NCBI GenBank assembly: GCA_002441125.1
Contig: DJVI01000018.1
Span: 65,404 to 85,382, forward strand
Reading direction: 5' to 3'
DNA: 19,979 nucleotides
Source of the DNA: Caldifarciminota bacterium UBA6260
Lineage (GTDB): Bacteria; Hydrothermota; 32-111
In this document: positions 1 to 7,477 of the stretch, piece by piece
Layout: each line of letters opens with the position of its first letter
Position numbering within the stretch: the first letter of the stretch is position 1
Made by a program: the position numbers and the translations under genes
The notes under the pieces: model-generated
Database searches by the model: none
Seen by the model: the letters and a program-made list of their open reading frames with translations, nothing else
What the model was told of the DNA's origin: nothing

Positions 1-1671
1 AATATCTCCACCGTAACATTTTGCAAGAACATCTTTTCTCACAGCTTTCACTATAGATTTTGCTATCACTTTACTTCCTATGGCTGCCTGAATTGAAACT
101 TCAAACTGTTGCCTATGTATAACCTCTTTCAATTTATGAGTCAACCTGTTACCAACATTGTAAGCTTTCTCTTTGGGAACTATACTCGACAAAGCATCAA
201 CCTTATCCCCATTTATAAGGATGTCAAGTCTAACAAGATCAGATTCCCTATAATCGAGAAACTGATAATCCATAGAGCCATAACCTCTTGTGATAGTTTT
301 CAATTTATCAAAAAAATCAAATATAACTTCTGCCATAGGCATTTCATATTTCAAAAGTACTCTTTTGTCAGTTATGTAATCCATGCTCTTCCCAACACCC
401 CTTCTTTCCATAACGAGTTGCATTATAGGTCCAATATAATCCGGTGGAGTGAATATATCTACCAAAAGAAATGGTTCAAGAATCTTTTCGTTCCTTGTTA
501 TATCAGGCATCCTTGCTGGATTATCTATCAACCTTTCTTCGCCTTTTACATCTATAAGTTTATAAATAACATTTGGAATCGTAGCTATTAGATCGAGTCC
601 GAACTCACTCTCAAGTCTCTCCTGGACTATCTTCATATGGAGCATTCCTAAAAAACCACATCTGAATCCAAAACCAAGAGCTTCAGAATTTTCCTGCATG
701 AAAGTGAAAGCAGCATCGTTCAACTTTAATTTTTTCAAAGCATCCTTCAACTTTTCATAATCCTCTCCATTGGATGGATAAAAGCCAGAAAAAACCATAG
801 GTTTTACTTCTCTATAGCCTTTCAATGGAGTAATATTCATACCTTTCAAGGTTATAGTATCACCTATATGTATTTCATCTATATTCTTAATATTGCAGAT
901 TAAATAACCAACATCACCTGAGATAAGCTTTTCAACACTTTTCATTTTGGGAAGGAAAACTCCAACTTCACCAACCTCATAAAAACTTTTTGTCGAAAGA
1001 AAAGTTACAATGTCACCTTTTTTAACCTCACCTTCAAAAATCCTTACATAAGGAATAGCACCCCTGTAATTATCGTATGTTGAATCGAATATCAAAGCTT
1101 TCAAAGGTTTATCAACTTCAATTTTTGGTTGTGGGAACTTCTCAATTATAGCATCTATCAACTGGTCAACACCTGTCCCATCCTTTGCAGAAATTAGAAT
1201 TATATCGTTCTCCTCACATCCCAAAAGTTCCATAATCTCTTTCCCTGAAAGTTCAATATCAGCTGCCGGAAGATCTATTTTGTTCAACACTGGAATTATG
1301 GGAAGGTTGTTTGCAAGTGCCTCATGAAGATGGCTTATCGATTGTGCTTCAACCCCCTGTGTTGCATCAACGAGTAAAACAGCACCCTCACATGCAGCAA
1401 GAGATCTCGAAACCTCATAGGAAAAATCAACATGGCCGGGTGTATCTATCAGATTGAACTGAATATCATTCCCCTTCCATTTAAAGTTTATCCTGACATG
1501 ATGGGCTTTAACGGTTATTCCATGCTCCCTTTCAACACTCATCGAATCAAGTGCCTGTTCTCGAAACTCTCTCATATCAAAATTTTCAGATAACTCCAAA
1601 AACCTATCGGAGAGGGTGCTTTTCCCATGATCTATATGTGCTATGATCGAAAAATTCCTGATTATTTTCAT
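1..1671 (-). CDS. lepA: Elongation factor 4 (LepA), ribosome back-translocase GTPase; C-terminus beyond window
   Basis: Translating the minus strand from the ATG at 1671-1669 gives 557 codons with no stop before base 1, so the gene runs out of the window. LepA/EF4 is a cytoplasmic translation GTPase related to EF-G that binds stalled or mistranslocated ribosomes. Visible motifs: P-loop AHIDHGKST (residues 11-19), switch II DTPGH (76-80), NKID (130-133) and SAK (161-163), which are the G1, G3, G4 and G5 elements. They are followed by the domain II beta-barrel, the GFRCGFLGMLHMKI segment typical of EF4/EF-G domain III, and the start of the LepA-specific C-terminal domain, ending here at YGGDI. 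The family is usually about 600 residues, so some 40 residues are missing because of the window edge, not a mutation. No Shine-Dalgarno precedes the ATG. The gene is divergent from the response regulator. Identification is very secure. Confidence 0.97.
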   Translation of the reverse strand, partial: MKIIRNFSIIAHIDHGKSTLSDRFLELSENFDMREFREQALDSMSVEREHGITVKAHHVRINFKWKGNDIQFNLIDTPGHVDFSYEVSRSLAACEGAVLLVDATQGVEAQSISHLHEALANNLPIIPVLNKIDLPAADIELSGKEIMELLGCEENDIILISAKDGTGVDQLIDAIIEKFPQPKIEVDKPLKALIFDSTYDNYRGAIPYVRIFEGEVKKGDIVTFLSTKSFYEVGEVGVFLPKMKSVEKLISGDVGYLICNIKNIDEIHIGDTITLKGMNITPLKGYREVKPMVFSGFYPSNGEDYEKLKDALKKLKLNDAAFTFMQENSEALGFGFRCGFLGMLHMKIVQERLESEFGLDLIATIPNVIYKLIDVKGEERLIDNPARMPDITRNEKILEPFLLVDIFTPPDYIGPIMQLVMERRGVGKSMDYITDKRVLLKYEMPMAEVIFDFFDKLKTITRGYGSMDYQFLDYRESDLVRLDILINGDKVDALSSIVPKEKAYNVGNRLTHKLKEVIHRQQFEVSIQAAIGSKVIAKSIVKAVRKDVLAKCYGGDI

Positions 1672-1708
1672 AGGTTTTATATATTATCATTTTTTTCTGT
1701 GTTGTAAA
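1672..1708 (-). promoter_or_regulatory. Putative lepA promoter, near-leaderless
   Basis: On the minus strand a -35-like TTTACA (1708-1703), a 16-base spacer and a -10-like TAATAT (1686-1681) preceded by TGA (extended -10 form) lie directly upstream of lepA. Only nine bases separate the -10 box from the ATG, so transcription would begin within about three bases of the start codon, consistent with the missing Shine-Dalgarno. The boxes are seen; promoter activity and start point are inferred. Confidence 0.5.
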
Positions 1709-1722
1709 GAGATAAAATTACC

Positions 1723-1743
1723 TATTGATTTTTTTTATCAATA
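1723..1743. repeat. 21-bp AT-rich inverted repeat in the lepA/response regulator divergent gap
   Basis: TATTGAT (1723-1729) and its exact reverse complement ATCAATA (1737-1743) flank a run of seven T. The element lies 18 bases upstream of the -35 box of the response-regulator promoter and upstream of the lepA promoter, so it could be a shared operator or simply AT-rich DNA. No function is claimed. Confidence 0.4.
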
Positions 1744-1760
1744 AATTTATAATTAACTTG

Positions 1761-1788
1761 TTGACAAAAGGGAAACTGAATTTATAAT
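1761..1788 (+). promoter_or_regulatory. Near-consensus sigma70-type promoter of the signalling operon
   Basis: TTGACA (1761-1766) and TATAAT (1783-1788), both perfect consensus hexamers, are separated by 16 bases. The predicted start is near 1795, leaving a leader of about 15 bases that contains the ribosome-binding GGGAG at 1801-1805, five bases before the ATG at 1811. This is the strongest promoter match in the window. Confidence 0.8.
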
Positions 1789-1810
1789 AATGTAAAAAGT
1801 GGGAGTTTAA

Positions 1811-2197
1811 ATGGAAGAAAGAAAGAAAACCCTGTTGATAGTTGATGATGATCTATTTTTGGTTGACATAATGGCTTTCACATTGAAACAGAACGGTTTT
1901 GATATAATTAAAGCACATAACGGTCAGGAAGCGATAGATATTATAAACAAAGAACATGTTGATCTTGTTCTAACAGATATAATGATGCCTGTTATGGATG
2001 GTTTCGAGCTCGCTGCGAATCTGAGACAAAACGAGAACACAAAAAACATTCCAATAATATTTCTAACAGCTAAATCGAATGTTGAAGATAAGAATAAAGG
2101 TTTCAATATAGGAATAAACGATTATGTTGTGAAACCTTTTAATCTAAAAGATTTAGTTTCAAGAATTAACAAAGCATTGAATCCTGAGCAAAAATGA
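1811..2197 (+). CDS. Single-domain response regulator (CheY-like receiver)
   Basis: This 128-residue protein is only a receiver (REC) domain. The acidic pocket Asp13/Asp14, the phosphoacceptor Asp56 in TDIMMPVMDG, Thr86 in FLTAKS and Lys108 in VVKPF are all in place, so it should be phosphorylated by a partner kinase. It has no DNA-binding or enzymatic output domain, so it either acts by protein-protein contact or shuttles phosphate to another receiver. The start has a GGGAG Shine-Dalgarno. The final codons overlap the histidine kinase by four bases (ATGA, 2194-2197), making a translationally coupled pair and the kinase its likely cognate. The output is unknown. Confidence 0.95.
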   Translation: MEERKKTLLIVDDDLFLVDIMAFTLKQNGFDIIKAHNGQEAIDIINKEHVDLVLTDIMMPVMDGFELAANLRQNENTKNIPIIFLTAKSNVEDKNKGFNIGINDYVVKPFNLKDLVSRINKALNPEQK

Positions 2198-3747
2198 TTT
2201 TTGAACAGGAAAGTGATCCCAAAACTCTTCTTTCAAAAATAGAAAACCTTCCTCTGGTTAGTCCATTCGATTTAACATATATTCTTGCTGCTTTAAACAG
2301 AATAATAAAAGCTCAAACATCTGGAATTTTCTTAAATATTGAAAACAGACTTGTATATATAGCTACTTATGGCAAAAACGACCATATTCTCCTTTTTCAA
2401 TCTCTACTTGAAGAAGAATCTGTTGAAGGATATATTTTTAAAAATAACGATGCTTTGATTCCAAAATCACTTGAGTTCGAATATTTTAAACCTAACTCAT
2501 CTTCAGCGATATCCGTTATGCCAATAACTATTGTTGGAACACCTATAGTATCTGGAAACAAAGCTATTGGTGGAATAATAGCTTTCAACAGGGAAAAGAA
2601 TACTCTTTTCACAACAGATGATTTAAAAGTTTTAAAATCTTTGTCTTTGAAGATTGGAGAGTTTTTAGATAAGAACAGAAACAAATTCCAATTTTTTGAA
2701 AAAAAACTATTCTTGATAAACAAAACTATAATCGAGAGTTTTCCTTTCCCATTCTTTCTTACAAACACAACAGGTAAGATAGAAAATTTTTCTGAAAAAA
2801 CAAAAAATGTTTTAAAAAGAGTCGATATTCTTGGTAAAGATATTTTTGAGATAATAAAGATAACTAAAAATACTGGAGAGGAAGTTGATCTAAAAGTTAT
2901 TTTCGAAGAGGTAGCGACAAAAGCTACCGAAAGAACTTTGAAAAATGTTATGATAAACAACAATTTCGAAGAGATATACAACCTTACCATAAAATATATA
3001 AATCCTGATAGGATGATACACAATATACTCTTTTACTTTATAAACACTGAGGATATAAACGAGGAGAAACAAAAAATAGTAACCAACCTTTCACATGAGT
3101 TGAGAACACCTATGACCGCGATTTTAGGCTCTGTTCAGATATTACTCTCAGATTTTGAAGGAACAGAATTAACGCCGACTCAAAAGGAGTTTTTGACTAT
3201 ATTGAAAAATGAGACTGAAAGATTTTCAACAATCTTTTCAACTATCCTCGATTATAAAGAATCATCGGACCTACTTGGTTTAAAAGAGGAAGAGATAGAT
3301 CTTTCAAAATTACTTATCGAAATCGGAAACATTTTCACAATAAAGATTCTTAAAAAAGATATATTTTTTAAATTATCAAACTTCGATTCAGAACTTTTGA
3401 TAAGAGCTGATTCGAACGCTATAAAACACATTTTCCATCAGTTGATCGATAACGCTATTAAATTCTCTCCAGATGGTGGAAAAGTTGAGATAATCTATGA
3501 GGGAACAAGGTTGGTTGAAAACAAATGGAAAAAAATTATAAGCATAGAGGATGAGGGACCCGGTATACCCAATGAGATTAAATCAAAAATATTTGAACCA
3601 TTCCAGAGAGATGATGAAAAGGTTCATACGAAAATAGGCACAGGTCTTGGTCTTACAATAGTTAAAGAGATACTCGATACGGTTGGTGGATATATTGAAA
3701 TAAAAGATAGAGAACCAAAAGGAACTAAGGTAACAATTCTATTATAA
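2194..3747 (+). CDS. Soluble sensor histidine kinase (GAF-like / PAS-like / HisKA / HATPase)
   Basis: A 517-residue kinase without any convincing membrane segment, so it is probably a cytoplasmic sensor. Residues about 20-160 look like a GAF domain (alternating strands ending in GNKAIGGIIAFNRE and a C-terminal helix). Residues about 175-285 look like a PAS domain (FPFPFFLTNTTGKIENFSE). The transmitter is clear: H-box SHELRTPMTAI with phosphoacceptor His301, N-box HQLIDNAIKFSPDGG (Asn420), G1 DEGPGIP (453-459), F-box IFEPF and G2 GTGLGLTIV (482-490). It should autophosphorylate His301 and transfer to Asp56 of the upstream regulator, whose gene it overlaps by ATGA. The GAF and PAS calls rest on pattern and length only; the ligand is unknown. 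The kinase assignment is firm. Confidence 0.93.
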   Translation: MIFEQESDPKTLLSKIENLPLVSPFDLTYILAALNRIIKAQTSGIFLNIENRLVYIATYGKNDHILLFQSLLEEESVEGYIFKNNDALIPKSLEFEYFKPNSSSAISVMPITIVGTPIVSGNKAIGGIIAFNREKNTLFTTDDLKVLKSLSLKIGEFLDKNRNKFQFFEKKLFLINKTIIESFPFPFFLTNTTGKIENFSEKTKNVLKRVDILGKDIFEIIKITKNTGEEVDLKVIFEEVATKATERTLKNVMINNNFEEIYNLTIKYINPDRMIHNILFYFINTEDINEEKQKIVTNLSHELRTPMTAILGSVQILLSDFEGTELTPTQKEFLTILKNETERFSTIFSTILDYKESSDLLGLKEEEIDLSKLLIEIGNIFTIKILKKDIFFKLSNFDSELLIRADSNAIKHIFHQLIDNAIKFSPDGGKVEIIYEGTRLVENKWKKIISIEDEGPGIPNEIKSKIFEPFQRDDEKVHTKIGTGLGLTIVKEILDTVGGYIEIKDREPKGTKVTILL

Positions 3748-3756
3748 GGAGGTTTT

Positions 3757-3996
3757 ATGAAAATTTTATCCTATCTTCTTATCAACACAGAAGCTGGAAA
3801 GGCGTTAATGGTTTTAAAAGAGTTGAAAAAATTGAAAGAGGTAGAGAATGCACATGTGGTAACAGGTTTACATGATATCATCGCTCTTGTAAACGCTGAT
3901 TCTACAAAACACCTTGCTGATGAGATAGTTAACAAAATTCAAAAAATCGATGGCATCCAGAGAACAGTTACCTGTATAGTTGTTAACGGAGATTAA
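3757..3996 (+). CDS. Stand-alone RAM / Lrp-AsnC ligand-binding domain protein
   Basis: A 79-residue protein that covers only the effector-binding RAM domain of Lrp/AsnC regulators: a beta-alpha-beta-beta-alpha-beta pattern, with TGLHDIIALVNAD in the middle (the G-x-x-D turn typical of the family) and GIQRTVTCIVV at the end. The helix-turn-helix half is absent, and there is no space for it upstream because the kinase stop is nine bases away. Such stand-alone RAM proteins form dimers or octamers and bind amino acids in the few studied cases. A strong AAGGAGG (3746-3752), overlapping the kinase stop codon, fixes the ATG. It is the last gene of the signalling operon, just before the terminator. 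Its part in signalling is inference. Confidence 0.88.
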   Translation: MKILSYLLINTEAGKALMVLKELKKLKEVENAHVVTGLHDIIALVNADSTKHLADEIVNKIQKIDGIQRTVTCIVVNGD

Positions 3997-4001
3997 AAAT
4001 T

Positions 4002-4027
4002 AACCCCCTTTTAAAAAAGGGGGTTTT
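4002..4027 (+). terminator. Intrinsic terminator after the signalling operon
   Basis: AACCCCCTTTT (4002-4012) pairs with AAAA (4015-4018) and GGGGGTT (4019-4025) to give a stem with five consecutive G-C pairs, then TTTT with two bases in the stem. It starts five bases after the RAM-gene stop. The U-tract is short, but position and stem strength support rho-independent termination. The G-C block stands out in AT-rich DNA. Confidence 0.75.
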
Positions 4028-4032
4028 CCCAC

Positions 4033-4060
4033 TTGAAAAATTTTCTTACTTATATACAAT
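4033..4060 (+). promoter_or_regulatory. Putative pheST promoter, near-leaderless
   Basis: TTGAAA (4033-4038) and TACAAT (4055-4060), each one mismatch from consensus, are separated by 16 bases. Only nine bases lie between the -10 box and the pheS ATG at 4070, and those bases hold no Shine-Dalgarno. Transcription would start at or within a few bases of the ATG. It sits immediately after the terminator, as expected for a new unit. No T-box leader or pheM-like attenuator can fit here. Confidence 0.5.
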
Positions 4061-4069
4061 TGAAAAGTT

Positions 4070-5107
4070 ATGAAAAAATTAAAAGAAAAACTTGAACTTT
4101 TTTTTAAAGAATTTGAAGATGAAATAAAAAATTTAGATTCTTTGGAAAAATTAAAAGATATTGAGATAAAATATTCTGGTAAAAAGAGCCAGCTCCATTC
4201 CTTTTTAAAACTTATAGGTGATTTTAAAACAGCTGAAGAGAAAAAGGAAGCAGGGTTTTTGATCAACAGGACAAAATCTGAGATTGAAGAGAGATTGAAA
4301 GTTTTAAAAGAGAATTTTGAGAAGAAGGAAATTGAAAAAAGATTAAAGGAACAGAGTATAGATTTCACAAAACCTGTATTCTCTCAGAATGATGGTTCCC
4401 TACATCCAATAACTTTCATCAAAAGAGATGTTGAAAGGATTCTTACAGGAATGGGCTTTTCACTTGTAACCGGTCCAGAAATGGAAACAGAGTATTACAA
4501 TTTTGAAGCTTTGAATATCCCACCAACACATCCAGCAAGAGATATGCAGGACACTTTTTTTCTTCTCAATGGGATGATACTTAGAACACACACTTCAAGT
4601 TGTCAATCAAGGACTTTAGAAAAATACAACCCCCCTTTAAGGATTTTTGCACCTGGGAAATGTTTCAGGTACGAATCCATAGATGCATCACATGAAACCG
4701 CATTCTATCAGGTTGAAGGGCTTGTTGTTGACCAAAACATAACTATAGCTAATCTAATAGGAACAATGAAAACATTACTTTCCGAAATTTTCCATAGAGA
4801 GGATATAGATGTTAGATTGAGACCCGGATATTTCCCATTCGTTGAACCTGGTTTCGAATTGGATATAAAGTGTATAATCTGCAACGGTAAAGGTTGTTCA
4901 ACATGCAAACATAGCGGATGGCTCGAACTTGTTCCATGTGGAATGGTTCATCCTAATGTTTTGAAATATGGTGGAATAGATCCAGAAAAATATAACGGTT
5001 TCGCTTTTGGTCTTGGGTTAACAAGACTTGCTATGATGAGATACAAAATTAACGATATAAGATTTTTAAACAGTGGTGATTTAAGATTTTTAAAACAATT
5101 CAGGTAA
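4070..5107 (+). CDS. pheS: Phenylalanyl-tRNA synthetase alpha subunit
   Basis: The catalytic subunit (345 residues) of the heterotetrameric cytoplasmic enzyme that charges tRNA-Phe. Residues 1-95 form a charged coiled coil that contacts tRNA. The class II core follows: motif 1 region with HPARDMQDTFF (154-164), THTSSCQSR, motif 2 around CFRYESIDASHETAFYQVEG (198-217), and motif 3 FAFGLGLTRLAMMRY (311-325). A zinc-knuckle-like insert C-x2-C-x4-C-x2-C (Cys268, 271, 276, 279) lies just before GWLELVPCGMVHP; this insert occurs in many but not all bacterial PheS proteins. Length is normal for the family. The ATG has no Shine-Dalgarno and lies close to the proposed promoter; pheT begins three bases after the stop. 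Confidence 0.98.
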   Translation: MKKLKEKLELFFKEFEDEIKNLDSLEKLKDIEIKYSGKKSQLHSFLKLIGDFKTAEEKKEAGFLINRTKSEIEERLKVLKENFEKKEIEKRLKEQSIDFTKPVFSQNDGSLHPITFIKRDVERILTGMGFSLVTGPEMETEYYNFEALNIPPTHPARDMQDTFFLLNGMILRTHTSSCQSRTLEKYNPPLRIFAPGKCFRYESIDASHETAFYQVEGLVVDQNITIANLIGTMKTLLSEIFHREDIDVRLRPGYFPFVEPGFELDIKCIICNGKGCSTCKHSGWLELVPCGMVHPNVLKYGGIDPEKYNGFAFGLGLTRLAMMRYKINDIRFLNSGDLRFLKQFR

Positions 5108-5110
5108 AAT

Positions 5111-7477
5111 ATGAAAATATCTTTAAGATGGTTGAACGATTTTGTAAAAGTTGATGATATCTCGCCAAAAGAACTTTCACAACTTTTGACCATGAAAACT
5201 GCTGAAACTGAGGGTATATATTCAAAAAAAGATTATTACTCAAATATATACACATGCGAGATTGTTGAAGCGGTGAAAATAGATGAAAAACATTTCAAAT
5301 GTAAAGTAAAATCAGATAAGATATATGAACTTATAAGTGGAGCACCAAACACGAGAAAAGGTTTGAAAACCTTCCATATTAAACCTGGTGGGAAGCTTGA
5401 TGGTGAAACTATTTCAACAAAATCTTTTTCAGGAGAAATTTCTGAAGGGATGCTTCTTTCTGGAAAAGAACTCGGTATAAACAATGACCATTCTGGTCTT
5501 TTCCAATTACCTGAAGAAACAAGAGTAGGATTAGAGATAGGAGAATTTACAGATTTTTATGACGATATTATAGAAATAGATAACAAATCTTTAACACACA
5601 GACCTGATCTATGGGGAATATTTGGATTTTCGAGAGAGGTTAAAGCTATACTTGGAAGACAAAACAAAACACCAAAAATTTTTGAAAAAAATGAAATTCA
5701 AAATTTGCCTGAATTTCCAATAGAAATAATAGATCGTGAAAAATGCTATAGATATGTTGGAGTAAAGATAGATAACATCAAAGTTGAACAATCCCCTCTA
5801 AATATACAAATAAGGTTGTCAAACACAGGTCATGTTCCAAGAAATATAATCGTTGATCTTACAAACTATGTTATGACTGAAATCGGTCAACCTCTACACG
5901 CATTTGATGGAGAGAGTATCAAAAAGATAGTTGTTGATAGTGCAAAGGATGATTTTATTTTTACAACTCTCGATAAGGTTGAAAGAAAACTTCCCAAAGG
6001 GATACTTTTGATAAAAAACGAAAATACTCCTGTTGCAATAGCAGGTATAATGGGTGGTGGTAATTCGGATATAAAAGATAATTCGAAATCATTATTCCTG
6101 GAGAGTGCCAATTTTGATGCATCCCATATAAGAAAGATGAGCACAAGAATTGCTTTAAGAACAGACTCGAGTGCAAGATTCGAAAAATCACTTGATCCAG
6201 AAAACTCTCTGATAGGTTGTTTAAGGTATGTTCAGCTTTTAAAGGAAAATCAAAAAGAAATAAAGATGGCAAGTTGCATAACAGATAAAAATTATAACCC
6301 ATTCAAGAAAAATGTTATATACACAGATTATACATACATAAAGAAAACTATCGGAATAGATATAGAAGACGAAAAAATCAAAAATATTTTAAAATCACTC
6401 GAATTTGAAGTTGAAGATGAAAAAGATAAAATAAAAATAACAGCACCAACATATAGGAGCACAAAAGATATATCTATAAAAGAGGATATAGTTGAAGAGG
6501 TAGTAAGGATTTACGGTTTTGATAATGTGAAACCTGCCCTTCCAAAACTTCAAATAAAAGCACCTCTTAGAAATGTTGAAAATGAAAAAGACAACATAAT
6601 AAAAGATCTTTTAACATACAGATACAATCTAAACGAAGTAGATTCACATCCCTGGTTCGATGATAAGTTCAACAAAAAAGTCGGATATAAAACAGGTGAT
6701 GAAATTGAGATAAAAAATCCTATTACTATAGATAACAAATTTTTGAGATCATCACTTCTTCCAATCCTTCTAAAATTCTCATTTGAAAATCTTAAATATT
6801 TCGATGAATTCTCTCTTTATGAGATAGGAAAAACTTTCCATAAAGATACTGAAATAAAAAAACTTGGAATAATATCCGTAGATAGGAAAACCAAAAATCA
6901 AGAAGAAAAATCCTTCTTTAAGATGAAACTCATAATCAACGATATTTTTGAAAGACTTACAGGCAAAGAACCAGAATATAGAACACCAACAGAACATCAA
7001 CTTATAAACCCATCAATATCTTCAGATATATATTTTTCACAAGATGAAAAGAATTTTGAATTTATTGGATACATAGGCATAATTCATCCAAAGATTAACT
7101 CCCTACTCGATAAGAAAGTTGTTATCTCTTTCTGCGAAATTGAAATAGAAAGGTTGTATAGATTCGAAAAGAACATTCTATTCAAACAGTTCTCAACATT
7201 CCCACAAACATCTCTCGATTTTTCAATATTGAAGAATAAAAAAGAGATTTTCAAAGATTTTGAAAATAAATTGAAAGAGTTTAAAAATGACCTTATAAAG
7301 GATTTCAAAATATACGATATATATACAGGTGAAAACATTCCTGAAGGTTTTGAATCAGTCACTGTCAGATACACTATAGGAAGTGATCAAAAAACTTTAA
7401 CTGGAGAAGAGATAGAAGAGTTCCAGAAACTTTTCATCTCTTTCATAAAAGATAAAGGTTACACTTTAAGGAATTGA
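5111..7477 (+). CDS. pheT: Phenylalanyl-tRNA synthetase beta subunit
   Basis: A full-length 788-residue beta subunit. Domains in order: N-terminal segment MKISLRWLNDFV; EMAP/OB-type tRNA-binding domain (about 40-145, with the SGAPNTRKG motif); B3/B4 editing domain (about 205-375, containing LTNYVMTEIGQPLHAFD and GIMGGGNSDI), which hydrolyses mischarged Tyr-tRNA-Phe; B5 (about 395-475); catalytically silent class II-like core (about 485-690); C-terminal FDX-ACB anticodon-binding domain (about 695-788, starting FPQTSLDFSIL). In FDX-ACB the usual Arg before Asp is Leu here, a minor departure. It follows pheS after three bases with only a weak AGG, so translational coupling is likely. Its TGA stop directly abuts the stop of the opposing barrel gene; no terminator hairpin follows. 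Confidence 0.98.
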   Translation: MKISLRWLNDFVKVDDISPKELSQLLTMKTAETEGIYSKKDYYSNIYTCEIVEAVKIDEKHFKCKVKSDKIYELISGAPNTRKGLKTFHIKPGGKLDGETISTKSFSGEISEGMLLSGKELGINNDHSGLFQLPEETRVGLEIGEFTDFYDDIIEIDNKSLTHRPDLWGIFGFSREVKAILGRQNKTPKIFEKNEIQNLPEFPIEIIDREKCYRYVGVKIDNIKVEQSPLNIQIRLSNTGHVPRNIIVDLTNYVMTEIGQPLHAFDGESIKKIVVDSAKDDFIFTTLDKVERKLPKGILLIKNENTPVAIAGIMGGGNSDIKDNSKSLFLESANFDASHIRKMSTRIALRTDSSARFEKSLDPENSLIGCLRYVQLLKENQKEIKMASCITDKNYNPFKKNVIYTDYTYIKKTIGIDIEDEKIKNILKSLEFEVEDEKDKIKITAPTYRSTKDISIKEDIVEEVVRIYGFDNVKPALPKLQIKAPLRNVENEKDNIIKDLLTYRYNLNEVDSHPWFDDKFNKKVGYKTGDEIEIKNPITIDNKFLRSSLLPILLKFSFENLKYFDEFSLYEIGKTFHKDTEIKKLGIISVDRKTKNQEEKSFFKMKLIINDIFERLTGKEPEYRTPTEHQLINPSISSDIYFSQDEKNFEFIGYIGIIHPKINSLLDKKVVISFCEIEIERLYRFEKNILFKQFSTFPQTSLDFSILKNKKEIFKDFENKLKEFKNDLIKDFKIYDIYTGENIPEGFESVTVRYTIGSDQKTLTGEEIEEFQKLFISFIKDKGYTLRN

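Noticed and set aside
109..591. 160-codon plus-strand open frame
   Set aside because: It lies wholly antisense to lepA, which has unmistakable GTPase motifs; the frame's product has no family features or ribosome site.
2397..3023. 208-codon minus-strand open frame inside the histidine kinase
   Set aside because: It is a shadow in AT-rich DNA; the plus-strand kinase is coherent from end to end and the antisense product is a low-complexity Ser/Phe/Ile string.
4028..4069. T-box leader or phenylalanine attenuator upstream of pheST
   Set aside because: Only about 40 bases separate the previous terminator from the pheS ATG; they are filled by promoter-like boxes and contain no Phe-codon leader peptide.
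5961..6302. Minus-strand open frames inside pheT (also 4000-4368 across pheS)
   Set aside because: The plus-strand synthetase domains are continuous through both; the antisense products show no recognisable motif.
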